Below, one piece after another: positions 12,071-13,583 of a stretch of 13,583 bases of DNA. Numbering within the stretch: position 1 is the first letter of the stretch; each line of letters starts with the position of its first letter. Source of the DNA: Nitrososphaerota archaeon (GTDB lineage Archaea > Thermoproteota > Nitrososphaeria > Nitrososphaerales > Nitrosopumilaceae); the NCBI GenBank assembly GCA_016126025.1, contig JAEFDA010000110.1, positions 1 to 13,583 on the forward strand, in the 5' to 3' direction. The notes under the pieces are model-generated. The model ran no database searches. It was not told where the DNA came from and saw nothing but the letters and a program-made list of their open reading frames with translations. The translations under genes were made by a program, and so were the position numbers.

Positions 12071-13583
12071 TATTCCTCGACACGATGCGGCTCCTTCCGG
12101 GGGGCAGGACCCGGATGTAGTCGTCTATATTGTATAGATCTGCCCCCTCCGCCCCCATGTCCAGGAGCTCGCGGCGCACCGCCTTGGCCGCCGCCGACGC
12201 GTCCGAGCCGCCCGGCTCTATCATGATATATGAGCGGGCGTGCTTGGCCACCGCGTCGGGGGGACCGCACGCCAGGAGGACGTCCCCGTCCCTCTCCATC
12301 ATGCCCATGGCCAGCTTCAGGCTGGACGCCCGCACAAAGTTGCGCCGGCCCTCTATGGTGAACGAGCCCTTGGGCAGGTACTGGCCGCTGGGCGCCGACT
12401 TCTTCACCTGGTCGGGGTCGACCCAGTAGGCGCCGGACCCGTGCATCGCCTCCCGCCACACCCTGCTGAAGCAGACCGTGGCCTGGGCCGTCTCCTCCAG
12501 GGCCGCCGCCGAGGACCCGCCCCCCTTCAGTATGAAGAAGGGCGACCCGTATATCTCGGCGTGGAAGACCCGGTCCCCTGGCTCCATGTGCTTTCTCACG
12601 ACGGCGGAGTTGGAGGGGGCGTCCCGCCCCCCCACCGCCAGCGTCCCGTCGCTGGCATAAAACCACCTGTACCTCTCAAACCAGTTGCGCTTCCGCACCT
12701 CGGCGGCGGCCACCGTCCCCTGCTGGGCCTGAACCGTCCGGGCGGCCTTCTCGATCTTTCTCTGGGTTTTGGAGATCATGTCCTGTATGGAGGAGATGGC
12801 GGCCGCCTGCCTCTTGGACTCGCCGTACAGCACCGACGCGGTGGACTGGAGGGGGGCGTCCAGGCTTATCTTGACCTTCTCGTCCAGTATGGAGAGCGCC
12901 GGCACGCCCCTCTCCCGTACCAGGGTGGCGCCGTTCTCGGCCAGGGCCGCGGCGGCCTCCTCGGTGTCCAGCCGCAGTATCCCCGAGGAGAGCATCACAT
13001 ACATGGAGTCGGCCACCCTGCCCATGACCTCGGCCCTGCCCCGCACGGTCTGGACGGCCTTCTTCTGCTCGGCCAGCACCCCCTCCAGCCGCGTCTCCTG
13101 GTCCTGGGACTGGCCGCTGCGCGTCTGGCGGCCCCTCTCCAGTATGTTCTGGGTGAACACCGAGTCCAGCGCCGACATAAAGTCGGCCACCTCCTCCACA
13201 TTCCCCGACGACAGCCGCACCGGCGCCGCCTCGGGGTCCTGGTCCCGCATTATCACCGGTGTGTGGTTGCCCGATATCACGTCGTTTATGATACGCCCGG
13301 CGGCCCCGTGCAGGGCGCATATCTGGGAGTCGTCCATCGCATTCCCCTTGGTTCTGGGGTCTATGCCGGCCGCGCGGGGTATGCCCTCTGCGTACCTGCG
13401 GGGCAGGCCCAGTGTGCGCCCCAGCCACCGGGAGCAGGCCATTTGGGACTCCTTTAGCTCCATGTACCCTGATACGTCCATGTGCAGGGCGCTCCTCCCC
13501 GCCGAAGGGGGGGCCTCGTACTCGCGCCCCACCGCCAGGCTCCTGTGCCTCACGTCTATGGAGTGCTGCAGGGCCAGCACCTT
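12060..13583 (-). CDS. rqcH: RqcH/NEMF-type ribosome quality control protein, N-terminus outside the window
   Basis: RqcH (Rqc2/NEMF/Tae2 family) binds stalled large ribosomal subunits with peptidyl-tRNA and adds C-terminal tails. About 507 residues are visible; the frame runs off the window edge, and the missing part should be most of the NFACT-N domain, including its catalytic-type Asp-Arg. What is visible in order: the end of NFACT-N (YEAPPS), an HhH-like segment (LPRRYAEGIPRAAGID near 60-74), predicted coiled coil around 160-200 and 255-295, then the NFACT-R domain from about 297 to 410 with WFERYRWF, VGGRDAPSN, HAEIYGSPFFILK, SRVWREA, AYWV, and QVKKSAPSGQYLPKGSFTIEGRRN. The spacing and sequence of NFACT-R are near textbook. 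It heads an operon with overlapping downstream genes. Confidence 0.93.
   Translation of the reverse strand, partial: KVLALQHSIDVRHRSLAVGREYEAPPSAGRSALHMDVSGYMELKESQMACSRWLGRTLGLPRRYAEGIPRAAGIDPRTKGNAMDDSQICALHGAAGRIINDVISGNHTPVIMRDQDPEAAPVRLSSGNVEEVADFMSALDSVFTQNILERGRQTRSGQSQDQETRLEGVLAEQKKAVQTVRGRAEVMGRVADSMYVMLSSGILRLDTEEAAAALAENGATLVRERGVPALSILDEKVKISLDAPLQSTASVLYGESKRQAAAISSIQDMISKTQRKIEKAARTVQAQQGTVAAAEVRKRNWFERYRWFYASDGTLAVGGRDAPSNSAVVRKHMEPGDRVFHAEIYGSPFFILKGGGSSAAALEETAQATVCFSRVWREAMHGSGAYWVDPDQVKKSAPSGQYLPKGSFTIEGRRNFVRASSLKLAMGMMERDGDVLLACGPPDAVAKHARSYIMIEPGGSDASAAAKAVRRELLDMGAEGADLYNIDDYIRVLPPGRSRIVSRNNGA

Noticed and set aside
12240..13457. 405-residue plus-strand frame across rqcH
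   Set aside because: Antisense to the NFACT domains of rqcH, with repetitive Gly/Leu/His composition.
1..13583. CRISPR array or long tandem repeats
   Set aside because: No regularly spaced repeats were seen; the only clear direct repeat is the 20-bp pair at 10844-10900.

Overview
This window reads as a high-GC archaeal chromosome segment. The best match from gene content and style is a Thaumarchaeota (Nitrososphaerota) of the Cenarchaeum symbiosum type. That assignment is inference from four things: archaeal families (AMMECR1, Mut7-C RNase, RqcH, the aconitase X pair of the archaeal mevalonate pathway); TATA-like boxes about 25 nt before start codons, which implies leaderless mRNAs; very tight gene packing; and Ile codons that are mostly ATA or ATC despite the high GC. 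No 16S rRNA or other strain marker is present.

Layout. Bases 1-1767 are mobile DNA: the 3' end of an IS630-type transposase, then a TnpB (IS200/IS605 family) gene whose 3' part contains a strong RNA hairpin and which ends in a palindromic hairpin. Bases 1811-8404 are chromosomal genes: an exported two-repeat protein fused to a DsbA-like thioredoxin domain; APS reductase and ATP sulfurylase overlapping by four bases (assimilatory sulfate activation and reduction); a small membrane-anchored surface protein; endonuclease III, convergent with and overlapping it; and, divergent from nth, the two overlapping subunits of a mevalonate-5-phosphate dehydratase-type aconitase X.

Bases 8405-10950 are an accessory patch. 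It opens with a tRNA-like sequence that has a perfect T-arm and 3' acceptor strand but no room for a normal anticodon arm. A gene-poor stretch with a 9-bp hairpin follows. Then comes a distinctly AT-richer, minus-strand two-gene unit: an OLD/AAA_15-type ATPase and, four bases downstream, a small protein with a PD-(D/E)XK nuclease signature. This looks like a compact ATPase-plus-nuclease defence system and is the most interesting item here. The ATPase start region carries a 20-bp direct repeat that places two start regions in different frames.

Bases 11100-13583 are a minus-strand operon with overlapping genes: rqcH (N-terminus beyond the window edge), a Mut7-C PIN-like RNase with a zinc ribbon, and an AMMECR1-domain protein. 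The overlaps suggest co-translation and link ribosome-associated quality control with an RNase.
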